Shown here piece by piece: positions 23,312-31,047 of a stretch of DNA of 44,054 bases (positions are counted from its first letter, which is position 1; each line of letters starts with the position of its first letter). The stretch is from positions 1 through 44,054 of the forward strand of contig JACCWD010000122.1 in the NCBI GenBank assembly GCA_013697825.1. The letters are read 5' to 3'. Under the pieces are notes generated by a model, which saw nothing but the letters and a program-made list of their open reading frames with translations, was not told the DNA's origin and did no database searches. Source of the DNA: Rubrobacter sp. (lineage in GTDB: Bacteria > Actinomycetota > Rubrobacteria > Rubrobacterales > Rubrobacteraceae). Position numbers and translations under genes: made by a program.

Positions 23312-23591
23312 CCGGCTCCCTCTCGCGCTTTTCGAACTCTTCGAGCGTCTCGTCGAAGGGGCCGAAGCTCACCCCGTCAAGGAGGCTGCCGAGCTCGCGG
23401 GTCTCGCCCGCCGCCTCGTCGAGGCCGGACTCGATCCGGGCGTTTATCTCCCCGAGAAGTCCCACCGCCCGGTCGAGGGTCTCGACGATCTCCTCATCCG
23501 GGACATCGCCGAGCGAGTCGGCGATCTTTTCGAGCTCCCCTACCCTCTCTTCGAGGTTCTCCGAGACTTTTTTCGCGCCTTCGCTTTCCAT
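23295..23591 (-). CDS. Small acidic coiled-coil protein (weakly XseB-like)
   Basis: This is a 98-residue, almost all-helical protein with heptads (NLEERVGELEKIADSLG; EIVETLDRAVGLLGEINARIESGLDEA). The pattern resembles exonuclease VII small subunit, but no large subunit is near and the key family residues are not certain. It lies inside the murE-pyrE operon, overlapping pyrE by 17 nt and 12 nt from the upstream membrane gene. Function not assigned. Confidence 0.6.
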   Translation of the reverse strand: MESEGAKKVSENLEERVGELEKIADSLGDVPDEEIVETLDRAVGLLGEINARIESGLDEAAGETRELGSLLDGVSFGPFDETLEEFEKREREPDGPGA

Positions 23592-23603
23592 AATGGCCGG
23601 AGA

Positions 23604-23915
23604 CTATACACCATCGCGCCCGCGAGGTCGCCCGCCGGAGCCGCTCTCGGAACCGTCCGAACGGTCTTCCGAAGAACCCTCCGCCCCCCCCGATACGCCC
23701 GCCGCCCGCCCGAGTGCCACGCTGAGGCCGATCACGAAAATAGTCGCTACGACGAAAGGAACCCCCGCCCCCACGATCGGGCCGAACCCCGCCCGCACGA
23801 GAAAATACGCGGCCGCCACCGCCACGAGAACCACGAGCGGAATCACCCCCATGAGGACGAGGAGGAGCTTGTTCGTGTTCGGTTCCGAGCCTCCGCCCGT
23901 CCCACCGCCGCTCAT
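23604..23915 (-). CDS. Small membrane protein with two spans
   Basis: This is a 103-residue protein. A Gly/Ser-rich N-terminus is followed by two helices (LLLVLMGVIPLVVLVAVAAAYFL and PIVGAGVPFVVATIFVIGLSVAL), then a polar tail rich in Ser, Gly and Arg. The ATG overlaps the stop of the CsoR-like gene as ATGA, so the two are translationally coupled. No family recognised; a partner of the CsoR-like protein is possible by position only. Confidence 0.65.
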   Translation of the reverse strand: MSGGGTGGGSEPNTNKLLLVLMGVIPLVVLVAVAAAYFLVRAGFGPIVGAGVPFVVATIFVIGLSVALGRAAGVSGGAEGSSEDRSDGSESGSGGRPRGRDGV

Positions 23916-24172
23916 TTCGTCACCCTCTCGATCGCTTTTATGAGGTCTTTGACCATCTCCTCGGAGGCGTCCTCCCGCCCCGCCCGCTCCTCGACGAAGT
24001 CCTTGAGGAGCACGGTGTTTATGCGGCGTATCGCCGAGAAAACGGCGGTGGTTTGCTGGATGACATCCGCGTAGCCGACGTCGCCCTCCTCGACCATCTT
24101 CACGATCCCACGCACATGTCCCTCGACGCTTTTGAGCCGCCGTACGACCTCTTCCCTCGCCTTTTCCTGCAA
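23912..24172 (-). CDS. CsoR/RcnR-family (DUF156) protein without metal ligands
   Basis: This is an 86-residue all-helical protein. RRLKSVEGHVRGIVKMVEEG is the family N-terminus, and VIQQTTAVFSAIRRINTVLLKDFVEER matches helix 2. The conserved metal or thiol ligands are missing: the first Cys is Tyr, the His of the DH motif is Phe, and no Cys is present at all. It may sense something else or act constitutively. It starts at TTG 3 nt after murE, with GAGGGGAAG as ribosome site, and is in the murE operon. Confidence 0.82.
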   Translation of the reverse strand: MQEKAREEVVRRLKSVEGHVRGIVKMVEEGDVGYADVIQQTTAVFSAIRRINTVLLKDFVEERAGREDASEEMVKDLIKAIERVTK

Positions 24173-24175
24173 AAT

Positions 24176-25708
24176 TTACTTCCCCTCCTCGATGATCTCC
24201 GCCACCACGCTCGCGTCGTGGAACGGCACGTCCCCCTCCGGGAGATGCTGAATCCTCTCATGCCCTTTCCCCGCGACGACGACGACGTCCCTCGGCTTCG
24301 CCCGCCCGAGCGCGAACCGTATCGCCTCGCGCCTGTCGAGGATGGTTTCCACTTTCCCGTTCGCTCCGGCGGCGACTTCCTCCGCTATTTTTTCCGGGCT
24401 TTCGCCGTATGCGTCGTCGGTGGTGATGATGCTCTCGTCGGCCATCTCGGTGGCGACCTTCCCCATGAGCGGCCTCTTCGCGCCGTCCCTCTCACCCGCC
24501 GCCCCGAAGACACACACGACCCTCCCGCCCCGAATCTCCGCGACGCCTCGGGCGACTTCGAGGACGGCGGCGAGCCCGACATCGGTGTGCGCGTAATCCA
24601 CGATGACCTCGAAATCCGCACCCCCGACTCGCTCGAACCTCCCCGGAACTTGCGGCATTTCGGCCACGGCCCGGGCGACATCCCCGCCGTCCACCCCGAC
24701 CGAAAGCGCGAGCGAGGCCGCCCCCGCGACGTTCGAAACGTTGTACGAGCCGAGGAGCGGGGTCTCGAACTCGAACGCCTCGCCATCGCTCCGAAGGACG
24801 AACCGCGTCCCGCGCCCGGAGGCTCGCACATCCTCGACGCGGAAGTCCGCGTCGTCGGCGATCCCGAACGTCACGACACCCTCGACTTCGCTCGCGAGCC
24901 CCCTCCCCCATTCGTCGTCGGCGTTCGCGAGCTTCGGGCCGTCCGTCCACAAAAAGAGTTCGCGCTTCGCCCGGAAGTATTCCTCCATCGAGCCGTGGAG
25001 GTCGAGGTGGTCGCGGGTGAGGTTCGTGAAGAGGGCGGCGGCGAACTTCATCCCGAAGACCCGTTTCAGCTCGACGCCGTGCGACGACACCTCCATGACG
25101 ACTCGGGAGGCTCCGCCGTCGCGCATCGCGGCGAGCACCGCCTGAACGTCGGTCGCCTCGGGGGTCGTACGAACGGAATCCCGCCTCTCCCCCCCGAACA
25201 CCGTCTCGGCCGTCGTCATGAGGCCGCACGCGCCCTCGCCGAAGGCGAAAGACAGTATCGAGTACAATGCATAAGAAGTCGTCGTCTTCCCGTTCGTGCC
25301 GGTGACGCCGTACACCTCCATCGCCTCCGAGGGACGCCCGTGGAAGGCGGCTGCGAGGCGGGCGAGGGCTTCCCGAGCGTCCTCGACGACGACGCACGGT
25401 ACGCCTTCGACCTTTCGTTCGGCGACGACGAGGGAGGCTCCGTTCTCAATCGCTTGCGCGGCGAACTCGACGCCGTCCTTTTTGAAGCCCGACACGGCGA
25501 CGAAGGCGAAGCCCGGCTCGACGGAGCGCGAGTCGTGGGTGACGCCGGAGACGGCCTCGATGCCGGGCGGCAAAGGCGTTTCGAGGGATTCTTCGATGTG
25601 TATACGGTCGAGCACGGCACGTAGTTTAGCAAGCCGGAACCCCGCCAACGAAACCGGGCGGCCACCGGCTTTTCCACCATCCGTAACTTTATCGAAAAAT
25701 CCTTGCAA
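24176..25708 (-). CDS. murE: UDP-N-acetylmuramyl-tripeptide synthetase, non-DAP type
   Basis: This Mur ligase adds the third residue to UDP-MurNAc-L-Ala-D-Glu. GVTHDSRSVEPGFAFVA, the ATP loop VTGTNGKTTT, the carbamylated-Lys region HGSMEEYFRAKRELF and DYAHTDVGL are present. The diaminopimelate-specific DNPR motif is replaced by DDAYGESP, so the substrate is more likely L-lysine or L-ornithine. As read it has 510 residues from a TTG at 25708; the first 30 or so are not family-like, and a GTG some 32 codons later (before LDRIHIEE) is a fair alternative. First gene of a leftward operon reaching pyrE. Confidence 0.9.
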   Translation of the reverse strand: MQGFFDKVTDGGKAGGRPVSLAGFRLAKLRAVLDRIHIEESLETPLPPGIEAVSGVTHDSRSVEPGFAFVAVSGFKKDGVEFAAQAIENGASLVVAERKVEGVPCVVVEDAREALARLAAAFHGRPSEAMEVYGVTGTNGKTTTSYALYSILSFAFGEGACGLMTTAETVFGGERRDSVRTTPEATDVQAVLAAMRDGGASRVVMEVSSHGVELKRVFGMKFAAALFTNLTRDHLDLHGSMEEYFRAKRELFLWTDGPKLANADDEWGRGLASEVEGVVTFGIADDADFRVEDVRASGRGTRFVLRSDGEAFEFETPLLGSYNVSNVAGAASLALSVGVDGGDVARAVAEMPQVPGRFERVGGADFEVIVDYAHTDVGLAAVLEVARGVAEIRGGRVVCVFGAAGERDGAKRPLMGKVATEMADESIITTDDAYGESPEKIAEEVAAGANGKVETILDRREAIRFALGRAKPRDVVVVAGKGHERIQHLPEGDVPFHDASVVAEIIEEGK

Positions 25709-25944
25709 TGCGGACGCAATCGGATAAAACGAGTGTATACGGGATGCGGGCCTCGGTTCGCTCTGTAAAAACGGCTTAAAATGGGGATGAAAAATCTGTG
25801 ACTACCCATATGTGGTGTGTTAATCTAGGCGGGTTGCAAAACTGGGTTTACGAAAATTTCACAAATGAAATTTTGATCGCCTTGTTTAGGAGCAGGGACG
25901 ACAAATGTTGTTGTGCAAATGACGGCGAAGCACGGGGGAGATAG
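25709..25944. promoter_or_regulatory. AT-rich divergent control region of murE and rpoD
   Basis: These 236 bp are much richer in A+T than the surroundings. AAAATTTCA (25853-25861) and TGAAATTTT (25866-25874) make a perfect 9-bp hairpin with a 4-nt loop, 70 bp before the sigma factor ATG. CCATATG/CATATGTGG near 25806 is a second small palindrome. Several A/T-rich -10-like words exist, and I cannot single out one. GGGGGAGATAG before the ATG at 25945 is the ribosome site. Confidence 0.55.
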
Positions 25945-27042
25945 ATGGCGGCTGAGATCACTGTGATGCTGGCGGATCGCACCGACGAGCTTCTCACACG
26001 CGGAAGAACGCAAGGTTTTCTGAGCACGGAGGACGTCGCGGAACTCGTCCGCGAGAGCGACCTCTCACAGGCGGAGCTCGAGGAGCTTTACGCGACTATG
26101 CAGGAAGAAGAGATCACGCTCGTCGAGAGCGAGGAGAAGTCCTCCGACGGCGGAGAGCCGTCCGAATCACAGGCGACCCCCGAGGCTCCGATGGTTCAGA
26201 TCGCCCACGCGGTGGCGACCGGGGACTCCATCCGGATGTACCTCGCGGAGATCGGGCGCGTGCCGCTCCTCACGCACGCCGACGAGATACGCCTCGCGAA
26301 GGGCGTACTCCGCGGTTGCAAACGGAGCAAAGACAGGCTCGTGGAGGCGAACCTCCGGCTCGTCGTCTCGATTGCGAAGAAGTATCGCAACCGGGGCGTT
26401 TCTTTTTTGGATCTCATCCAGGAAGGGAACCTCGGCCTCATCCGGGCCTCCGAGAAGTTCGACCACACGAAGGGCTTCAAATTCTCGACGTACGCGACGT
26501 GGTGGATCCGCCAAGCCATCACCCGCGCCATCGCCGACAAAGGCCGCACCATCCGCATCCCCGTCCACATGGTCGAGAAGGTGAACAAATACCACCGCAC
26601 CCAGCGGAGGATGACGCAAGGACTCGGGCGCGAGCCGTTCGACGAGGAAATCGCCGTCGAACTCGAGATCTCGATGGAGGAGATACTCCGTCTCAAAGAG
26701 ATCAGCCAAAGATCCATATCCCTCGAAACCCCCGTCGGCGACGACGACTCCTCCCACCTCGGCGACTTCCTCGAAGACTCCGGGACGATCACCCCGAACG
26801 ACGCGGTTTCCGAGTCGCTTTTGAAACTCCATCTTCGCGAGGCTCTCGACGAGCTTCCCGAGCGGGAGCGGCAGATCATCGAGCTTCGATTCGGGATGAA
26901 GGACGACCGTCCACGGACGCTCGAAGAAGTCGGACGCGAGTTCGACATCACCCGCGAGCGGGTGCGTCAAATTCAGATGAAGACATTGAATCTCCTCCGC
27001 GAGCAGCGCCGCACGCAAAACTTGCGCGAGTACCTCCACTAA
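25945..27042 (+). CDS. rpoD: RNA polymerase principal sigma factor (sigma-70, RpoD/SigA type)
   Basis: This is a 365-residue sigma factor. A short acidic N-terminal region (1-85) replaces a long region 1.1. Region 1.2 begins [16 protein letters not shown]; region 2 holds [28 protein letters not shown] and [15 protein letters not shown]; region 3 follows, and region 4.2 has [19 protein letters not shown]. The set is that of a group 1 or close group 2 factor. Its -10 preference agrees with the TATAAT-like boxes found here. The phosphatase gene follows after 15 nt. Confidence 0.95.
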   Translation: MAAEITVMLADRTDELLTRGRTQGFLSTEDVAELVRESDLSQAELEELYATMQEEEITLVESEEKSSDGGEPSESQATPEAPMVQIAHAVATGDSIRMYLAEIGRVPLLTHADEIRLAKGVLRGCKRSKDRLVEANLRLVVSIAKKYRNRGVSFLDLIQEGNLGLIRASEKFDHTKGFKFSTYATWWIRQAITRAIADKGRTIRIPVHMVEKVNKYHRTQRRMTQGLGREPFDEEIAVELEISMEEILRLKEISQRSISLETPVGDDDSSHLGDFLEDSGTITPNDAVSESLLKLHLREALDELPERERQIIELRFGMKDDRPRTLEEVGREFDITRERVRQIQMKTLNLLREQRRTQNLREYLH

Positions 27043-27057
27043 ATTCGAGAACGTTCT

Positions 27058-27861
27058 TTGAGCGAAGCCCCCGAAGAATTCCATGATTTCGTCTGCGACC
27101 TCGCCCGCCGCGCGGGCGAGTTGCAGTTGTCGCGCCTCGACGACCCCGGAGAAGTGACGGAGAAGGCTCCTCGGGACATCGTCACCGACGTGGACATCCT
27201 TTGCGAGAACCTCCTCGTGGAAGCCATCGAGGAACGGTACCCGGACGACTCCATACTCTCGGAGGAGCGCGGCGGGGACATATCGCCCACCGGGCGCTCG
27301 TGGGTTCTCGACCCGGTGGACGGCACGGCGAACTTTGCCCGCGCGAACCCGATGTTTTGCTCGATCGTCTCGGTCATGGAGGACGGCGAAGTCACGAACG
27401 CCGCCGTCGCCGCGCCGAGGATCGGCGATTTGTACCACGCGAGAAAAGGCGGCGGAGCGTGGCGCGACTCGGGCGGGAGGCGAACGAGGCTCGCCGTCAG
27501 CGACACGGGGACGATCGAATACTCGTTCGTCGGCGCGGATCTCTCGTTCTCGAGCAAAAGGAACGCGAAATACCGCGAGCCGCTCGAAAAGATATACGAC
27601 CGATGCTGGCAGACGCGCGCCCTCGGGAGCGCGGGCATCCGGGGCGCGTGGCTCGCCGCCGGGTACCTCGACATCTCCATCGGAACCCGGAACACCCCGT
27701 GGGACTACGCCCAAACCGCCCTCCTCGCAACCGAAGCCGGCGGCGAAGCCACCGACCTCGGCGGAAAGCCGTGGACCCCCGACTCCGAAGGACTCATCGC
27801 CACGAACGGGCGCCTCCACGAAGAAGTCATCGGCATCATCCAAAACGGACTGCGCGGCTGA
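27058..27861 (+). CDS. Inositol monophosphatase family protein
   Basis: This 267-residue Mg-dependent phosphatase could act on inositol-1-phosphate, histidinol phosphate or a sugar bisphosphate. ILSEERGG, the metal motif WVLDPVDGTANFARANP and the C-terminal TPWDYAQTALLATEAGG are intact. The start is TTG at 27058, 15 nt after the sigma factor stop, so they are co-transcribed. Substrate uncertain; the family is often misnamed. Confidence 0.9.
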   Translation: MSEAPEEFHDFVCDLARRAGELQLSRLDDPGEVTEKAPRDIVTDVDILCENLLVEAIEERYPDDSILSEERGGDISPTGRSWVLDPVDGTANFARANPMFCSIVSVMEDGEVTNAAVAAPRIGDLYHARKGGGAWRDSGGRRTRLAVSDTGTIEYSFVGADLSFSSKRNAKYREPLEKIYDRCWQTRALGSAGIRGAWLAAGYLDISIGTRNTPWDYAQTALLATEAGGEATDLGGKPWTPDSEGLIATNGRLHEEVIGIIQNGLRG

Positions 27862-27953
27862 CGCGGCTATCCCTTCGGTGTCCTTCGACGTCGTCCATCC
27901 GAAAAGCGAAAATATGAGAACATTTCCTCACCACGAGACGCCGGGAGGGATGA

Positions 27954-28166
27954 ATGTTCGGGAACGATGATCAGCAAATGTCCGTCGGTCGCTACCAGGC
28001 GCGGCTCGTCTCCGGCCAAATGCGGCAGAAGAGCCACCAGCAAAGCGTCCAAGAAGTTTTGGACGAAGGCGCGGCGAAAGGATGGCGGCTGGTGAATGCC
28101 ACCACCACAAACGCCTCCGGCGCATGGGTTACGAGCGTCTACTGGGACACCACGCCGGACAGGTAA
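27954..28166 (+). CDS. DUF4177-like small protein
   Basis: This is a 70-residue protein. SVQEVLDEGAAKGWRLVNATTTN and VYWDT match the strand-helix pattern of DUF4177 (LNELGAEGWELV). GGGAGGGATGA precedes the ATG by a few bases. Soluble, function unknown. A hairpin at 28201-28220 follows. Confidence 0.7.
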   Translation: MFGNDDQQMSVGRYQARLVSGQMRQKSHQQSVQEVLDEGAAKGWRLVNATTTNASGAWVTSVYWDTTPDR

Positions 28167-28432
28167 AAACGCGAGACTCGTACGGAATCCGAATGGTCGC
28201 CGCCTTTTCCGAAAAAGGCGCGCCCGCCCGTAGAGAGGCGCCCCGATCGTACGGAAGTCATCACCCGGATTTCGTGGAGTTTCATGTCGCGCTCGTGTCT
28301 CATGCCGAGTTTCCCGATTACACGCTTCGAGCCGCAGTTCTCCGTCCCGGCCACGATCCTCTTCGGACTCAACTTTGCAAAACCGTATTCCATACCCGCC
28401 GCTCCGGCTTCCGTCGCGTGTCCTTCCCCCGG
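28139..28432 (-). pseudogene. Remnant of a GNAT acetyltransferase
   Basis: On the minus strand the frame reads PGEGHATEAGAAGMEYGF, then RIVAGTENCGSKRVIGKLGMRHERDMKLHEIRV. This is the acetyl-CoA-binding C-terminal half of RimJ/RimL-type acetyltransferases (GxGYATEA; NxASxRVxEKLGMxxE). A stop codon lies just upstream and no N-terminal half follows, so only a fragment survives. The last 40 codons of the frame (28139-28261) do not match. Otherwise the gap 28167-28617 holds no gene. Confidence 0.6.
28201..28220. terminator. A/T-cored hairpin
   Basis: CGCCTTTT (28201-28208) pairs with AAAAGGCG (28213-28220). It lies 35 bp past the DUF4177-like stop. It lacks a following T-run on the plus strand, so termination there is uncertain. 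Confidence 0.45.
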
Positions 28433-28617
28433 GATTCAGGGAAGAGCGTATATACGTGAGTTCGGCCCCTCCTCTCGAAAGAGGCCCGCCGAGGAGGCGT
28501 TTGACGCGCCCATCCCGCCAAAGCCGGGAGAAGCGCGGGGCTTCGATAACCTTCGGACGCTTCAGCGAGAGTCGCGGGGTTCGAAGATAAAAGGGCGAAG
28601 AACCGGAGAAACGGTGG

Positions 28618-30987
28618 TTAATCGAAGAACGGGAAACCGTCGTCGCCGAGGCCGCCGCCATCGGGCTGCTGCGGCGCGGGTCGCGGCTGAGGCGCGGGCT
28701 GCGGCTGCGGCGCCGCGGGCTGCGGAATTGCGGGCTGGGGTTGCGGCGTGACGGGCTGCGGCGTGACGGGCTGCGGGATGGCGGGTTGCGGAGCTATCGG
28801 CTGCGGGGCGGGTTGCGGCGCGACGGGTTGCGGAGCGGGTTGCGGGGTGGCGGGCCGAGGCGAAGGCTCGAACGTGTTTGGCGGCGTGGACTGGGGGATG
28901 GTTTGCTCGGGAGGGTCATCGTCGGAGTCGTCGTCGAAGTAGTCTTCGAGGTCGAAGGACGAGGAGGTGTCCTCGCTCGTCGTTTCGCTCGTGCTTTCCC
29001 CGCCGCGGACGCGGAGGTCGAGGCTCGGGTTCGGAACGTCGAATTCCTGGTAGTCGAAGGACGAAACCGCGCCTTGCATGTAATTCGACCATATGTCGAG
29101 CGGATAGTTTTCGCCGTTTATCTCCGAGAGGCCGTTTATGTTCACCATCGAGCGGCGCTCGCCCGGATACCCAACCCACACGCTCGTCGCGAGTTGCGGG
29201 ATGTACCCGACGAACCATGCGTCCGCGAACTCCTCCGTTGTTCCCGTTTTCCCGGCGGAAGGGCGGCCGATCTCGGCGTCGAGGTCGTGGAACTGGCTCG
29301 CCGTCCCGCGCTCGACGACGCCGCGCATCGTCTCGATGGCGACCGCCGCCTCGTCGCGGGTGAGAACCTCCTCGCCCGCGAGTTCGTGCTCCTCGACGAC
29401 GACCTCCTCACCGTTCTCATCCGTCGTCGTGACGCGCTCCACGAGGAAGGGATCCATGTGCGTCCCCGAGTTCGCAAACGTCGAATAAGCCGAAGCCATC
29501 TCCAATGGATTCACTCCCTGTCCGAGACCGCCGAGAGCCGTCGAAGGGAACGCTTCCAGAGGGCTTTCGATACCCAAACTGTTCGCCATCTCGACGACGT
29601 TTTCGAGGCCGAGATCCATGGCAAGCTGCACGTATACCGTGTTGTCGGACTGGGCCGTCGCCTCGTCCACCGTGATGCGACCGCGCTCGATGTCCGCGTA
29701 GTTCGAGACCTCGTAGAATGGCTCGTCGCTGCCTTCGGGGAGTGGTATCCGGAGGTCGCGCGAGACGTATAAGCTGTCCGGCGAATATCCTTGCTCGATC
29801 ATCTCCGCGAGCACGAACGGCTTGAACGAGCTTCCCGGCTGCCTCCCGGACTGCGTGGCGAGATTGAACTTCACCTCCTCGAAGTTCGACCCGCCGACCA
29901 TCGCCCGGACGGCGCCCGTGCCGGGATCCACGGAGACGAGCGACGCCGAGGGGTCCCCCTCCTCCGGGGAGACGACGGACTCGACCGCGTCGTTGGCAAG
30001 CCCCTGCAAATCAGGGTCGAGGGTCGTGTATATCCTCAGCCCGCCCTCGTAGACCATCTCGTCGCCGTACTCTCGGGCTAGCTCGCTCCTCACCGCGTCG
30101 AGGAAGTATTCGTTGTCGTTCTGCGGCTCGACGCGGCCCCGGCTCAGTTCGAGTTCGGAGGCGACCGCCTCGTCGTGGGCCGCTCGGTCAATGTATCCGT
30201 ATTCGAGCATCCGGTCGAGTACGACGTTCCGCCTCGCCACCGCGCTCTCCGGGTCGGAAAATGGATCGTACGCCCCCGGCAAATTAATGATCCCCGCGAG
30301 CATCGCCGACTCGGGGAGCGAGAGGTCGTCCGCGTTCTTGTTGAAATACGTCCTCGCCGCCGCCTCCGCCCCGTAGGCGTTCGCCCCGAAGTACACCGTG
30401 TTCAAATACTGCTCGAGGATGTCCGGCTTCGAGAACTCCTTCTCATACTGCCACGATAAAGCGGCCTCGTTGATCTTCCGCTGGAAGCTCGGGACGGCGC
30501 GTTGCTCCTGCGCGATGTAAGTGTTCTTTATGAGCTGCTGCGTGATCGTCGAACCGCCCTCCTGGACGGAGAGCGTCTCGATGTTCCTCTGCGCGGCCCT
30601 CGCTATCGCCTCGAAGTCGAGTCCTTGATGGTCGTAGAAACGATGGTCCTCTATCGCCACGACTGCGTCCGTGAGCGTCGGGTTCACATCTTCGAGATCC
30701 ACGACGAAACGATTCTGCACACCCGACAATTCCTGAACGACGTTCCCCTCGGCATCATAAACGGTCGAAGTCTGCGCGAGTTCCGCCGACTCGTAATTGT
30801 CGAGTTCGGGCAATTCCTCGGCGAAGGCGTAATAACTGTACGAAAAGCTCGAAATCACCCCGACGGCGCAAACGACCCCCAAAGCGACGAGCAGCAAGAA
30901 AGCGTTGCGTACCCTGCCCCACGCTTTGGTTTGCTTGCGGAGCCTGCGCCGACGGCGGCTCCCCTTGACTAAGGTTCCATTGTGCAT
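28618..30987 (-). CDS. Class A penicillin-binding protein (transglycosylase/transpeptidase)
   Basis: This is a 789-residue bifunctional peptidoglycan synthase. It has a basic cytoplasmic start, one membrane anchor (FLLLVALGVVCAVGVISSF), a GT51 domain with EDHRFYDHQGLD and GGSTITQQLIKN, and a transpeptidase domain with SSFK, SDN and KTGTT. The tail of about 80 residues is a Pro/Gln/Ala repeat (PQPAPQP units) ending GFPFFD, probably spanning or binding the wall. The ATG at 30987 is chosen because a TATAAT box lies 9 nt before it. Confidence 0.95.
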   Translation of the reverse strand: MHNGTLVKGSRRRRRLRKQTKAWGRVRNAFLLLVALGVVCAVGVISSFSYSYYAFAEELPELDNYESAELAQTSTVYDAEGNVVQELSGVQNRFVVDLEDVNPTLTDAVVAIEDHRFYDHQGLDFEAIARAAQRNIETLSVQEGGSTITQQLIKNTYIAQEQRAVPSFQRKINEAALSWQYEKEFSKPDILEQYLNTVYFGANAYGAEAAARTYFNKNADDLSLPESAMLAGIINLPGAYDPFSDPESAVARRNVVLDRMLEYGYIDRAAHDEAVASELELSRGRVEPQNDNEYFLDAVRSELAREYGDEMVYEGGLRIYTTLDPDLQGLANDAVESVVSPEEGDPSASLVSVDPGTGAVRAMVGGSNFEEVKFNLATQSGRQPGSSFKPFVLAEMIEQGYSPDSLYVSRDLRIPLPEGSDEPFYEVSNYADIERGRITVDEATAQSDNTVYVQLAMDLGLENVVEMANSLGIESPLEAFPSTALGGLGQGVNPLEMASAYSTFANSGTHMDPFLVERVTTTDENGEEVVVEEHELAGEEVLTRDEAAVAIETMRGVVERGTASQFHDLDAEIGRPSAGKTGTTEEFADAWFVGYIPQLATSVWVGYPGERRSMVNINGLSEINGENYPLDIWSNYMQGAVSSFDYQEFDVPNPSLDLRVRGGESTSETTSEDTSSSFDLEDYFDDDSDDDPPEQTIPQSTPPNTFEPSPRPATPQPAPQPVAPQPAPQPIAPQPAIPQPVTPQPVTPQPQPAIPQPAAPQPQPAPQPRPAPQQPDGGGLGDDGFPFFD

Positions 30988-30996
30988 CGAGGAGAT

Positions 30997-31002
30997 ATTA
31001 TA
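30997..31002 (-). promoter_or_regulatory. -10 box TATAAT of the penicillin-binding protein gene
   Basis: The minus strand reads TATAAT, with 9 nt before the ATG, so the mRNA is nearly leaderless. The overlapping plus strand has CAAAAT at 31003-31008, 17 bp after TTGTGC at 30980-30985, for the divergent aminotransferase. Confidence 0.55.
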
Positions 31003-31047
31003 CAAAATAGGCAAATAAAGCCCATAAACGTCCACAGGAGGCACGAC

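Noticed and set aside
28284-28751. Plus-strand frame of 155 codons
   Set aside because: It runs antisense through the penicillin-binding gene end and the acetyltransferase remnant, with a low-complexity Arg/Ala tail.
28700-28870. Tandem DNA repeats resembling a minisatellite or array
   Set aside because: They are in frame and encode the Pro/Gln-Ala tail of the penicillin-binding protein.
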